Assembly (NCBI GenBank): GCA_963971405.1 | Contig: OZ020489.1 | Coordinates: 8,742,001 to 8,806,000, forward strand | DNA: 64,000 nucleotides | DNA from: Psococerastis gibbosa | Taxonomy: Eukaryota > Arthropoda > Insecta > Psocodea > Psocidae | Reading direction: 5' to 3' | In this document: piece by piece, positions 21,839 through 32,150 of the stretch | How positions within the stretch are numbered: position 1 is the first letter of the stretch | How the letters are laid out: every line of letters begins with the position of its first letter | The notes under the pieces: model-generated | Seen by the model: only the letters and a program-made list of their open reading frames with translations | Databases searched by the model: none | Told to the model about the DNA's origin: nothing | Position numbers and translations under genes: made by a program

Positions 21839-22061
21839 AATAAATAAATAAATAAATAAGGACTTCTTTTGTTCTATTACTAAGCCAACCTAGCGGAGTT
21901 AGGGCTATAAAGCCCTCTCGTACACTCAACTAGAAAGGCCCGGGACCGCCTGCTTTACATGCCCTCCGAAGCATGGCCAGAAAATGTAGGTAATGTGGGA
22001 CTCGAACCAACAACATTTCGGGTGAAAGTCAGAGTCCCTACCACTAATCTACATGTCCTGC
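21839..22061 (-). mobile_element. SINE-1, full-length reference copy
   Basis: Minus strand. The head GGACATGTAGATTAGTGGTA fits a Pol III A-box, and TGTTGGTTCGAGTCCCAC fits a B-box. The body is GCTTCGGAGGGCATGTAAAG and TAGCCCTAACTCCGCTAGG. The tail is a (TTTA)n run at 21839-21860. Known logic: tRNA-derived SINEs use this internal promoter and borrow LINE machinery. Confidence 0.85.
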
Positions 22062-22102
22062 CTTATGGTCTCAGAGGCGAAAATGCTTCTTCTTCTTCTT
22101 CT

Positions 22103-22216
22103 TCAGCCAACGCCCGTCCTTGGCTGGCTTAGACGCTGTGCCGCATTGCAGAGTTGGGCCAATCTCTCCTGTGACGTAGTTCGGTTTTCTACCTCAATGC
22201 CAGTGCAGCTGAATAG
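22103..22216 (-). pseudogene. LINE C-terminus, 3' half, split by the LTR element
   Basis: The minus frame reads CTGIEVENRTTSQERL, then AQLCNAAQRLSQPRTGVG and a stop at 22103-22105, followed by a (GAA)n tail. Joining it to the matching half at 29932-30052 across one ATAG copy restores a continuous frame. It is therefore the target into which the gypsy element inserted. The ending resembles the VGIG end of the LINE at 6669. Confidence 0.8.
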
Positions 22217-23043
22217 TGTTGCGTTTTCTCCCCGGCTTAGGGTTCTTTAGGAGGCTGTAGGATCGAGGAATGAATGTTGTGAAATAATTACAACAAGAAT
22301 TAATTAACAGAAATTATATTCTTGATAGAATTATGAAACCCTAAGATATAGAAAAATAGAGCACCTGTAGTAGCGTGGCCAATAAGCGTCTCCAATAAAT
22401 AAAAAGTAAGCGATCACCTCATGGCTCAATCCTAAATCGTCACATTGTCTGGGCTGAGGAGGGAGCGGAGTCCGAACACCCCCTTCCGGGTGGGGTTTAG
22501 CCCATCATCGTCGAAATCAAATCCATGCCACCACAACTCCTGCCAGCCATCATCCTTATGACTTCTTCCTTCTTTAAAATCTCATTTCTTTTTTTTCTTT
22601 TTTTAAAATCCAAATCGGGTTATAAGAAATTCTCGGCCATCCTTTCTCGTAACATTTTCTAACAAGCCACCGCAAATTCAACCGGCCGCCAACCTCTCGT
22701 CAAAAACTTTTTTAAAGTAATAATAATAATAATAAAAGTATTTTTATTAATAAATAGAAATAAATAATAATAGATACTTTATGATTTTGTGATTTTAAAA
22801 GATCTGGCGATAATTAAATTGTGAATAATAATAAAAGATAGAAAAAATTAATTTATTTTAAACCGATGATGTTTATTTGGAGGTTGGTTAATTGAACAAA
22901 ACAAATATGGCGGATTTACAAATAAATAAATAAATTGAAAAAATTTAATAAATAATAATAAGAAGATATGTAATCGTAATATTAAGATTTAGTATATCCA
23001 GTAAACTGGATACACATATAAAAAGGTAGGGTTGCACGCTACA
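22217..23043 (-). repeat. 3' LTR of the gypsy element
   Basis: Starts TGTAGCGTGCAACC on the minus strand and ends CGCAACA. Matches 29105-29931 throughout. Confidence 0.95.
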
Positions 23044-23569
23044 ACAGTACAGAGTACAGAAGGGAGTTCCAGAACGTAAAACGTCGATACTAAGCATCTC
23101 GCGATAGCATTAGGATCGCCCTCAAAAGGTCATAGCGGACCACCCTCCGTAAAAAAATTACACATTGGGGAGTTCACACACACTCATAAATCAAACACTC
23201 GAAAACAAACTCCCACCCAATTATTGATCAATCCACTAACTATACCAAAAACCAAACTCAGAACAGAAGGTATCCAAACATGGTCTTTTCAACCTCATTC
23301 TCCAATGCAAATCGACATGGAAGGATAGAAAGCTCACCCCCCATTAACGATTCACGAATCATTTTCCAAAATTTAATACGTCCAGGAGTACTCAAAACTC
23401 AAACAACCAGGACATTCCTATTCAACGTCGTACTAAACTCACTAACTATTAATCACCTCCGGGACGACAACTAAAACAAGCAAAAAAATATGTAGGGTAC
23501 ACCCCCTCTTTCTTTCATATACTATTTTAAGTACACAACAATACACAGTCGAACCCACGATATTATAGT
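23044..23569 (-). other. Gypsy 3' non-coding region
   Basis: Between the pol stop and the 3' LTR. It has no envelope frame. It contains GAAAGAAAGAGGGGG (minus strand, 23503-23517), the only polypurine candidate. Confidence 0.6.
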
Positions 23570-26500
23570 CTAGGTCAACACAGATTTCAAGTGAGACACA
23601 TGCCAACGTCCAGCCAAAGTACCATTCATGCGTTGCAGTTCATACTGCGTTGGCGAAAGCACTGTTTTTATAATGAATGGTCCCTCCCATCGTGGATAAA
23701 ATTTGGCTGTTTTCTTATCAATAGCACTAGATTGGTGAAAATCTTCCTTAAACACTAGTTCTCCCGGTTGATAGGTCACATCTTTCCTTCGCAAATTATA
23801 ACGTGCCGCCTGTCGTTGTTTAGCCCTCCTTACGGTGGATCGTACCCGTTGATAGAGAGCGTCAAGATTAGTGGTCAAAGTGCCATTATAGGTGACAGGA
23901 TCAAATGGCATTAAATCAGAATTATCAGTAGTTGCAGCCAACTCATAAAAGGAGCGCAGTTCTCTGCCATAGACTAGCTTGGATGGAGAAAAACCCGTTG
24001 CTTCACTTACCGACGTTCTAAGAGCAAACAGAACAAATGGTAAATGTAAATGCCAAAGCTGGTGATTATCCTTAGCGTAAATAGCCAGCGCGGTCTTGAT
24101 TGTCTGATTATATCTTTCAGTTGGGTTACTTTGTGGATAATAACGCGGACAGAAATGTATTTTGATATGGTGGTCTTCACAGAATTGTTTAAATCGCCTA
24201 CTAGTAAATTGTGATCCATTATCCACCAGTATGATCTCCGGTACTCCATGATGCATGATAACATGATTGAACAGGGCGTCTTCGACAGTCTTCGAAGTCG
24301 CAGATTTCAATGGGACTCCTATACTCCACTTTGTGCACGAGTCAATGAAGACACAGATATAACGATGGCCACCGCGACTGCGGGGTAATGGTCCCACTAA
24401 GTCGCAAGTCAGAAGTCGAAATGGTTTGAGTGATGGCGGGTGCACCTGCATGTGCCCATGAGGCGTGGTATTGCGTGGTTTATGGCGTTGACAATCCAGA
24501 CATCGGCGAACGGCGAGGCGCACATCTCGGGCCATTCTTGGCCAGTAATGGTTCTCAGCGATGCGACGGAGAGTGCGATTGATTCCGAGATGGCCAGACG
24601 GTAATGACGAGTGATGCTGCTTAATCAGCTCCTCTCGAAACTCGGATGGTACAAGTAACTTAAGATCATCGGTTTTGGTAAGTCGATCTCGAACGGATTT
24701 GAAAATGGATGTGGGAGTAAGATGAAACTGCGGGAAATGAGTAGGATTCTGTTCTATCTTCTTACGTAAGGCGAGGTACCATGGATCCGTAATGGTACTA
24801 AAGTCGGGTAAAGGCGCAGTAATTCCCGTCAAGGCGGAAATGACGGTGGAAGGCTGCATTCGTGACAAGCAGTCAGGAACAACATGAGTGGAACCCTTCT
24901 TATGGAGGATCTCCATGTCGAACTGGTTTAGAGTAACTAACCAACGGGCCAGACGTCCGCTCGGGTTAGGAATGTTTCGGATCCATTTCAAAGCCAGGTG
25001 ATCCGTCACACAGGTGAATCGCGTTCCCCAGATGTAGAAAGACCAGGTAGTGACCGCATGTAGTACCGCCAACAACTCCTTTTCTGTCGTACTGTAATTA
25101 CGCTGGCTACTGGATAACGTTTTCGATGTATATGCGACGGCGTAGGGCACTCCGTCTTCTTCTTGGATCAGCACAGCTCCAACTGCAATGTCCGAAGAAT
25201 CACAGTGAATCTGAAATGGTTTAGAGAAGTCAGGACAGCGCAAGACAGGATAAGACGTAAGGCAATCCTTCAACTTCTGAAAGGCAGATTCCCGTTGCTC
25301 AGTCCATTCAAAACGGGTATCTTTATGTAGCAGCTGGTTCAACGGGGCGGCAGTCTCGGAAAAACTCGGAATGAAACGCCTAAACCATCCCACCATTCCT
25401 AGGTAGGCGCGGACGGCCTTTACAGACGTTGGTCTTGGATAATTTCTGATCGCGACGACCTTGTCTTCGGAGACTTGTAGTATGCCTCCTCCCACACGAT
25501 ATCCGAGGTAGATGAGCTCAGATCGGACGAACGTGGACTTTGTCCAATTTACCTTTAAGTTGGCTTGACGGAGGAGTCGGAAAACTATTTCTAAATGTTT
25601 CTTATGTAGTTCCGCGGTACGGGAAAATATTAAAACATCATCTAGGTATACGATTGTAAACTCTTGAGCTTCGCGAAGTACTCGCTGCATCAGACTCTGG
25701 AATGTCGCGGGCATCGTACTAAGCCCGAAAGGTGCATAGGCATGTTCAAAAAGACCCATATTGGGTACTATAAAAGCTGTTAAAGGTCTGGTGTCATCCG
25801 CTACGCGGATTTGATGATAGCCCGACAGGAGGTCAAGCGAAGATACAAAATACGCATCTTTCAGACGGTCCAGAGACTCATGAATCCGGGGTAAAGGAAA
25901 AGCATTGGATTTACACAAGGCGTTTACACGTTTGTAGTCGACGCAGACTCTTATCTCGCCGTTTTTCTTGCGGACCGGAACTACAGGCGACGCCCATTCA
26001 GACTCTGACGGAACAATGACGCCGTCTGCTAGTAATTTCTTAATCTGCTGATGCACAATCTCCAGGACCGGTGGTGACATCGGGTAGTAGCGCTGTTTGA
26101 CCGGCACCGTATTCAACTCCTTCAGGTACATTCGATGCTCTACGAGGTCACACTTGCCACTCGAAGTGAGGAACTGCTGTTTCCATTTGCAAAGTAAGTC
26201 ATTGAAGTCGGCTCTGTCAACGGGTGTTAAGTCCTGGTGGCAGAATTCCTCCATTTCATTAATATTTGGGTCTTCAATGGTCACATCCTTGACGTCCACC
26301 TCATCCACACAGTGTAGAGAAAAAGCGTCAGCACGAATGATAGTAGGGGCTGCACCATCTTGAAGAGTTACTCGATGTTGTCCGAAGTCAATGACGGTTC
26401 GGAGGGCTTGCAGTGTGTTCATCCCCACAATTAGAGGATGAGAGAGACGCTTCACAAGGTAACAATCTCCTGCCCAATTTGCGGGTCCCGCGTCCGTTTC

Positions 26501-26842
26501 TACAATGAGGTTGATCTTGACACACCCGACTACTTCGGCTTCTTCCCCATTGGCAACAGTCGCGCTTGCCGACACCGCGCGGATGTGATGTCCCCTTTTT
26601 TGTAATTCATGCCAATACTCACTTAAGATGACAGAGTGAGTCGATCCGGGGTCAATAAGTCCAATAACTGGAATCCCACCCATGTCTACTTTAATGTAGT
26701 ACCGTTTCTGGGGGTCCGGCGCGTTCGCACAAGAAGACAAATCAATCTGCACCGATGGCTGATTGTTCACTGTTGTTGGTGAGGTTGTTCGGTTGCGGGG
26801 GTCGTGGTCACCTGCCTCGCCACGCCCCCTTGGCTGTTTAAC
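23570..26842 (-). CDS. pol: Gypsy pol polyprotein
   Basis: The frame is open from 26956 but has no ATG at its start; expression by -1 frameshift from gag near 26836-26842 is likely. Residue numbers count from 26956. Protease: LIDPGSTHSVI around 101-110, with Pro where most proteases have Thr or Ser after the catalytic Asp. Reverse transcriptase: SSLDLLSGYHQI (Asp375) and YLDD at 437-440. RNase H: HCDSSD (Asp586), EKELLA (about 627) and TDHLALKW. Integrase: zinc finger with His782, His789, Cys819 and Cys822; catalytic Asp852, Asp912 and Glu947; then a GPF-type module (WEGPFIIKTVL) near the end. No stop or frameshift inside. Length is normal for the family. The products would copy element RNA to DNA and integrate it. 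Confidence 0.95.
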   Translation of the reverse strand, partial: VKQPRGRGEAGDHDPRNRTTSPTTVNNQPSVQIDLSSCANAPDPQKRYYIKVDMGGIPVIGLIDPGSTHSVILSEYWHELQKRGHHIRAVSASATVANGEEAEVVGCVKINLIVETDAGPANWAGDCYLVKRLSHPLIVGMNTLQALRTVIDFGQHRVTLQDGAAPTIIRADAFSLHCVDEVDVKDVTIEDPNINEMEEFCHQDLTPVDRADFNDLLCKWKQQFLTSSGKCDLVEHRMYLKELNTVPVKQRYYPMSPPVLEIVHQQIKKLLADGVIVPSESEWASPVVPVRKKNGEIRVCVDYKRVNALCKSNAFPLPRIHESLDRLKDAYFVSSLDLLSGYHQIRVADDTRPLTAFIVPNMGLFEHAYAPFGLSTMPATFQSLMQRVLREAQEFTIVYLDDVLIFSRTAELHKKHLEIVFRLLRQANLKVNWTKSTFVRSELIYLGYRVGGGILQVSEDKVVAIRNYPRPTSVKAVRAYLGMVGWFRRFIPSFSETAAPLNQLLHKDTRFEWTEQRESAFQKLKDCLTSYPVLRCPDFSKPFQIHCDSSDIAVGAVLIQEEDGVPYAVAYTSKTLSSSQRNYSTTEKELLAVLHAVTTWSFYIWGTRFTCVTDHLALKWIRNIPNPSGRLARWLVTLNQFDMEILHKKGSTHVVPDCLSRMQPSTVISALTGITAPLPDFSTITDPWYLALRKKIEQNPTHFPQFHLTPTSIFKSVRDRLTKTDDLKLLVPSEFREELIKQHHSSLPSGHLGINRTLRRIAENHYWPRMARDVRLAVRRCLDCQRHKPRNTTPHGHMQVHPPSLKPFRLLTCDLVGPLPRSRGGHRYICVFIDSCTKWSIGVPLKSATSKTVEDALFNHVIMHHGVPEIILVDNGSQFTSRRFKQFCEDHHIKIHFCPRYYPQSNPTERYNQTIKTALAIYAKDNHQLWHLHLPFVLFALRTSVSEATGFSPSKLVYGRELRSFYELAATTDNSDLMPFDPVTYNGTLTTNLDALYQRVRSTVRRAKQRQAARYNLRRKDVTYQPGELVFKEDFHQSSAIDKKTAKFYPRWEGPFIIKTVLSPTQYELQRMNGTLAGRWHVSHLKSVLT

Positions 26843-28155
26843 TTCGGTGGCCGGCATGTACAAAGGCTGGATAGGACTCCCGTCTTGCCACAGTGATAAC
26901 AAAATGGACGAGAAGTGGTTTGGCAGTCTCGTTCCCGATGTCCAAACAGGCGGCAACCCCTACACTTGTAAGTGGTCATATTGGCAGGAGAAACCAGCGC
27001 CAGGAGTTGTGGTCTTGAACCTCCAAAGTCACCGTAGAGCGGGTTGCATAGCATAGCGTTGGTCGGTGGAACGTAGGACGCTTGTTGTTCCAGTTGGTGC
27101 TCCGCCGCGACGCAAGTTATTTCAAAGGATTTTATTGAGGTATATACCGTAAGTTGGGAACCTACAAGACTAGCCAGTCGAGGGGGTAGGTGAGCCATGA
27201 GTAACGGTACAAGTTCGACTTCTTTGAGTGGAGTTGCGAGGTCGTCGTTCAGTGCCTTCATGGCCGCGATGTAGTGGGCCACCTTTTCGTGTTCTCCCAT
27301 CGTTCTAGTATATAGTAAGACCTTCAACTTGAGTTGATGGTCTGCCGGCAGGTAAACGTTCTTCAGCGCCATTTCCAGTTCGGTCCATAGTGCATACTTA
27401 TTTCCGGCGTACCACCGAGCGGCTGGCCCGTCAAATAGCGTAGGTATGGCGCGGAGTTTTTCGTCTTCTGTTAGTGGGTGAAGGGCAAGGCAATCTTTCA
27501 ATTTGTTAAAAAAAAGTGGTAGACTCCCGTCGGCACCGGTGAACGTGAGGTTGCGTCGTCGTGCCTCTTTTAAAAACATTTCTAGTTGTGGCCTAGAGCT
27601 TCTCCCTGGAAGAACCTGTCGCAGGAAATCGCGTTGCAACTCTAAATTGACTTTGAAGATTCGATTCAGTACTCTCTCCATCCGTATCTCCTCTCCTTGA
27701 TCGTGGGAAAGCTCTTCCTCAGGCTCCAAGTCTGTTGGTCGAGTCTCGGGTAATGGTGAACTTACCAATTGCAAATTTGCAAATTTATCAATGTCGCCTA
27801 GGCAAGCTGGATGATCATTCACGTAGCTTTTCATATATTGTCGTTGCTCTTCCAGATCAGCCGCCGGTAACTCACATCCGACTTCCGTGGCTAATGACTC
27901 GAGCTTCTCTCCATCACAGTTGGTTAGATACTGTGTTAATGTTAATGGTACCACTAAGTAAGGAGGCCGTACAATGGTAACGTCTGCCATATCCTCAAAC
28001 TGGTTTGCCGACTCCGGTGTCGCTAAGAAGTGGCTTTTTAATTCCTTTTTCAGGGTCTCCTTCGTGCCTTCTATCGGTAATCCTAACTGTTCAGCGATCT
28101 CTTCTAGCCGGGCCTTACTGGTGGCACTCAAAAACTGTATTAGGGTTCGTGGCAT
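26767..28155 (-). CDS. gag: Gypsy gag polyprotein
   Basis: This 462-aa capsid/nucleocapsid precursor starts at the ATG at 28155; an in-frame GTG upstream at 28167 is not needed. The first 45 residues (LIQFLSATSKARLEEIAEQL...) resemble a SAP-like helix pair. The centre has the capsid signature FDGPAARWYAGN. Near the C-terminus are two knuckles. The first, CRGCRLFGHRERDC, is a perfect CX2CX4HX4C. The second, CYHCGKTGVLSSLC, has Val where His is expected, so it may bind zinc poorly. The frame overlaps pol by about 190 bp, with pol in the -1 frame. Confidence 0.9.
   Translation of the reverse strand: MPRTLIQFLSATSKARLEEIAEQLGLPIEGTKETLKKELKSHFLATPESANQFEDMADVTIVRPPYLVVPLTLTQYLTNCDGEKLESLATEVGCELPAADLEEQRQYMKSYVNDHPACLGDIDKFANLQLVSSPLPETRPTDLEPEEELSHDQGEEIRMERVLNRIFKVNLELQRDFLRQVLPGRSSRPQLEMFLKEARRRNLTFTGADGSLPLFFNKLKDCLALHPLTEDEKLRAIPTLFDGPAARWYAGNKYALWTELEMALKNVYLPADHQLKLKVLLYTRTMGEHEKVAHYIAAMKALNDDLATPLKEVELVPLLMAHLPPRLASLVGSQLTVYTSIKSFEITCVAAEHQLEQQASYVPPTNAMLCNPLYGDFGGSRPQLLALVSPANMTTYKCRGCRLFGHRERDCQTTSRPFCYHCGKTGVLSSLCTCRPPKLNSQGGVARQVTTTPATEQPHQQQ
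26836..26842 (-). promoter_or_regulatory. Candidate -1 ribosomal frameshift site
   Basis: The minus strand reads G TTA AAC in the gag frame. Slipping back one base gives GTT AAA, which enters the pol frame within the overlap. It matches the favoured A-site codon AAC but is not a perfect X XXY YYZ heptamer. A second possibility is the GGGGGC run a few codons downstream. Confidence 0.4.
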
Positions 28156-29104
28156 TATCTTTCGCACTTTTCACTATATATATTTATATAAATATATATT
28201 TTTTTTCCACAACAATGTCTATCGTACTATTAAATAGTCTTACGTGAAGTAATTCACACGATAATTGTTATTAATACACTTGTATTATTTATAATTATCA
28301 TAAAAAGGGAAGTAGGTGTTCCTAAACACCCCCTCCTCAAACCCAAGACGAATGCGACTAAAGAAAACTAACTGGTATATATTATACCACTTTTGGTAAC
28401 CAATATAGGCCTACCTGCTTATTATTAATATAATGAATTAATACTTCCTTATCATTCATTCCATACATACAATACTACGACCAAGAGTGTGTGAACTACC
28501 CCAATGCTGATAACTGAGCCAATTTGCACAAAACAAGTCAAATATATTCCGTGTCAAACAGAAAGGACAAACTCCTATCAATGGTTTACCATAATTAAAG
28601 TAAAATGACGATAATTTTTATATAGGCCCAATATTAAATAAATAGTTATAGATTGAATTACATAAAACCGATGTTGACTCCTCTGGATCCGTCCGTCCTC
28701 AACCCTGACGAATTGACGAAACTGTAATTATAACCACAACAGCACAAAGATTATCCGTAACCTAAGCCCTGTTGACAATCAAAACATTTTATTATCACTA
28801 TTTTTTTCTTAGCGAACATCTTTCAAAAATATAAATGCCATGATTAAGAATTTTAAAAAGTATCATTTACTGTTTGTTATTATCTTTTCGAAAACTATCA
28901 TTTCCAAAATTATTAATATCACTTGTCAACAACTAATTCAAAACTACTGTTGTTTATATCTTTTCAAAACTATTGTTCTAGCCTAGAAATATCACTTTTG
29001 TCAACAATCCATTTAAAAATAAGATTATCATGTTCGTAACAATTTCACAACAATCATTCCAACCATTCTACAACCTCGGGCCCCAACGTTGGTGTGAGCC
29101 ACTT
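28156..29104 (-). other. Gypsy 5' leader
   Basis: About 940 bp of AT-rich sequence between the 5' LTR and gag. It presumably holds packaging signals. No open frame. Confidence 0.7.
29084..29101 (-). other. Candidate primer-binding site
   Basis: Three bases inside the 5' LTR the minus strand reads TGGCTCACACCAACGTTG. The TGG start fits pairing with a tRNA CCA end. I cannot name the tRNA. Confidence 0.5.
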
Positions 29105-29931
29105 TGTTGCGTTTTCTCCCCGGCTTAGGGTTCTTTAGGAGGCTGTAGGATCGAGGAATGAATGTTGTGAAATAATTACAACAAGAATTAATTAACAGAA
29201 ATTATATTCTTGATAGAATTATGAAACCCTAAGATATAGAAAAATAGAGCACCTGTAGTAGCGTGGCCAATAAGCGTCTCCAATAAATAAAAAGTAAGCG
29301 ATCACCTCATGGCTCAATCCTAAATCGTCACATTGTCTGGGCTGAGGAGGGAGCGGAGTCCGAACACCCCCTTCCGGGTGGGGTTTAGCCCATCATCGTC
29401 GAAATCAAATCCATGCCACCACAACTCCTGCCAGCCATCATCCTTATGACTTCTTCCTTCTTTAAAATCTCATTTCTTTTTTTTCTTTTTTTAAAATCCA
29501 AATCGGGTTATAAGAAATTCTCGGCCATCCTTTCTCGTAACATTTTCTAACAAGCCACCGCAAATTCAACCGGCCGCCAACCTCTCGTCAAAAACTTTTT
29601 TAAAGTAATAATAATAATAATAAAAGTATTTTTATTAATAAATAGAAATAAATAATAATAGATACTTTATGATTTTGTGATTTTAAAAGATCTGGCGATA
29701 ATTAAATTGTGAATAATAATAAAAGATAGAAAAAATTAATTTATTTTAAACCGATGATGTTTATTTGGAGGTTGGTTAATTGAACAAAACAAATATGGCG
29801 GATTTACAAATAAATAAATAAATTGAAAAAATTTAATAAATAATAATAAGAAGATATGTAATCGTAATATTAAGATTTAGTATATCCAGTAAACTGGATA
29901 CACATATAAAAAGGTAGGGTTGCACGCTACA
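29105..29931 (-). repeat. 5' LTR of the gypsy element
   Basis: Identical by eye to 22217-23043; it carries the promoter in the usual model. Confidence 0.95.
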
Positions 29932-30052
29932 ATAGGTGATCGGTATTCCCCTCCCCTTGAAAGTAAAGGGGGCATTCAGGTGACTCAGAGATACCAATTC
30001 TGTGAAGGTGGCTCCGGAGGTAGTAGAGGCGAACATGCCAAAAAACCTTATC
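29932..30052 (-). pseudogene. LINE C-terminus, 5' half, split by the LTR element
   Basis: The minus frame reads HVRLYYLRSHLHRIGISESP, then ECPLYFQGEGNTDHLFS, and continues across the LTR element into 22216. The second knuckle cysteine has become Tyr (CPLY rather than CPLC), so the LINE was probably already degenerate when the gypsy element arrived. Confidence 0.8.
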
Positions 30053-30059
30053 TGTATGT

Positions 30060-30200
30060 GGTGAAGTTGGAAGCGCGTAATGGCGACTGAGCAGATAGGG
30101 GATCTAGTTTGAGCCGGGATAAGCGAAAACACAGACTTTTCTGTGTAGGACACTCTTTGTCCTGTGGAAAGAGCACGACTTCTCTTTTCAGAGCAGCAGT
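30060..30200. repeat. Repeat K, partial
   Basis: TAGTTTGAGCCGGGATAAGC and the following ACTTTTCTGTG...GGACACTC match 16655-16710. Confidence 0.6.
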
Positions 30201-30572
30201 CTCTAATAAATAAATAAATAAATATCGACTTTATTTTTACCTGGTCCAAAATCCAAATAATTGCCAAGTTGATCACCAATATTCGATAGAAGAGGCATTT
30301 AAAGAAGAAGAAGAAGAAGAAGAAGACGGAAAAAGGTTTTGAGGAACAAGTAGTAGTGACACTTTTGCAGGGGCATAATATGCCACATGGCAGATAGATG
30401 GATAGAGAAAAAATAGATGGACACCGATTACAAGCTGTGCCCACTCAAGCCGATCCGTGGGAGGGTGGCAGCGTTGCACAGCAATCTATTATAAATATTC
30501 AGTTACATAACAGTTCCTATGTAACATGTAAAAAAAAAAATAAGCAGACTATTGTCCTTGTTATACACAACT

Positions 30573-30890
30573 ATGGTCAGGTACAGGTTACACTTACAAG
30601 TTTCTTTAGTCGTAAAACATAAAATACAAAGAAAAGAGCTGAAGAGAGCTGTTGCTCGTCGTGTCAATTTTCAAAAAATTCGTTGGCGGGAAAGAATGTC
30701 CCATGTCTCCTATACAGAACTCTACATCAAACAAAAACTGGAACGGTTCCCACGCGCGAAAAAACAGCTGCGGGGTCTTTTCGAAATAGTCACAGAATTT
30801 TATCGCACCATCAAAGTCAATATTAGACATGATACGTGCTTAAAAAACAGAGATATACAGAAACCGTTGACCACAGAGCACAGTAAATAA
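30573..30890 (+). CDS. Unrecognised 105-aa open frame
   Basis: It opens with ATG and encodes a strongly basic protein (RRVNFQKIRWRERMSHVSY; KLERFPRAKKQLRG) with no domain, signal peptide or membrane segment that I recognise. It is somewhat more GC-rich than its surroundings. No splice sites or homology evidence support it. It may be chance or a decayed gene fragment. Confidence 0.2.
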   Translation: MVRYRLHLQVSLVVKHKIQRKELKRAVARRVNFQKIRWRERMSHVSYTELYIKQKLERFPRAKKQLRGLFEIVTEFYRTIKVNIRHDTCLKNRDIQKPLTTEHSK

Positions 30891-31179
30891 CACGTTTTCA
30901 AGACCACAGACTCAAATAGATGGGAGGAGAAGGAAGGGTTAATGGACAACTCATGTCGAAGCTAGTATGGGACATGTCGCGTATAAGTTATAGAGGAAAT
31001 ATATATTTTTATGTAGTTTTGCTTTTAATATGTATAGCCTATTTATTTTTGGAATTTTCACAGCGTAGGTCGAAAGAACGTTGAATGACCATGACAAATC
31101 TATCTGAAAGCGGTTTTTTTCTTATTATTATTTTGGGGTATGATTTTTATGTATAAAGTTAAAGCCTTGTGACCTTTGA

Positions 31180-31375
31180 CTCGTATCTGTACTTGGTTAA
31201 GCCTGTTTCTTTGCGTCAATGGTAAGCTTCTCAGCTTGTCCATTATTGCTTGTAGCCGGTGTAGGTTGACAAAGAGGACGTATACCAGTTTGGCAGTTTG
31301 CCAATGGCCAAAAATGCATACGGAAACCAGACAAATAATGTCAGACATCCATGGGGTCGTTGGCATTGACCAGTG
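31180..31375 (+). repeat. Repeat family H
   Basis: GTACTTGGTTAAG, GTAGCCGGTGTAGGTTGACA and TTTGCCAATGGCC in the family order. Confidence 0.75.
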
Positions 31376-31539
31376 TAGGTCGAAAGAACATGAATGAAGA
31401 TGATAAATGTTCCTAAGAGTGTTTTTATTTATTCTTCTTATGCTGTGGTATGATTTTTGTGCATATACTTACAGCCTTATGGCCTATGGTGCCCCTGCTG
31501 CGAATTACTTCTTTCTTAATTTAGGAGAAGAAGCAATAT

Positions 31540-32150
31540 TAATAATCGGAAAGGGGCACAAAAAGCCGCACAATAGACTTATGGGCATACACAAACCCCT
31601 GCCCCAAAAACCAGAAGAAATAAAAAATAAAAACTGCAGCAGGAGAAGCAGTAGTAATATGCAGAAGGGGGCAAAAAGGCCGCACAATAGACTTATGTGC
31701 ATACGCAAAACCTTACCCCCAAAATCAGAAGAAATAAAAAATAAAAACTGCAGTAGGAGAAGAACTAAGAAGCAGTATTAATAATCAGAAAGGGGCACAA
31801 AAAGCCGCACAATAGACTTATGTGCATACACAAAACCTTGCGCCCCAAAAATCAGAAGAAATAAAAAATAAAAACTGCATCAGGAGGAGCAGCAGTATTA
31901 ATAATCAGAAGGGGGCACAAATAGCCGCACAATAGACTTACAAAAAAAAATAGGCATACAAAAAAACTTGCCCTAAAAATCAAAAGAAATAAAAAATAAA
32001 AACTGCATCAGGAGGAGCAGCAGTATTAATAATCAGAAGGGGGGGGGGGACAAATCACAAAAGGTCGCACAATAGACTTACTGTATGTGCATATAAAAAA
32101 AATTTCTTCAAAAATAGAAATAAAAAATAAAAACTGCAGCAGAATTAAGG
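31540..32150. repeat. Minisatellite, five units of 115-140 bp
   Basis: Each unit contains CCGCACAATAGACTTA (near 31565, 31680, 31804, 31924; as TCGCACAATAGACTTA near 32064) and AAATAAAAAATAAAAACTGC. Units differ by small indels and point changes. Confidence 0.8.

Larger units (their letters stand above)
22217..29931 (-). mobile_element. Complete Ty3/gypsy LTR retrotransposon
   Basis: The 7715-bp element has two 827-bp LTRs that I find identical on reading base by base, a 4-bp target duplication ATAG (22213-22216 and 29932-29935), and LTR ends TG...CA. Order on the minus strand: LTR, primer-binding site, leader, gag, pol (protease, reverse transcriptase, RNase H, integrase), non-coding tail, LTR. 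Integrase after RNase H places it in Ty3/gypsy. No envelope frame is present. Both genes are open, so the copy may be competent or only recently dead. No good polypurine tract adjoins the 3' LTR; the best purine run is about 460 bp inside, at 23503-23517. Confidence 0.95.

Noticed and set aside
23280..23474. Possible envelope or extra gene of the gypsy element
   Set aside because: Only 64 codons, antisense to the element, with no signal or membrane segment.
24007..28247. Several 60-90 aa frames on either strand
   Set aside because: They are shadows of gag and pol.
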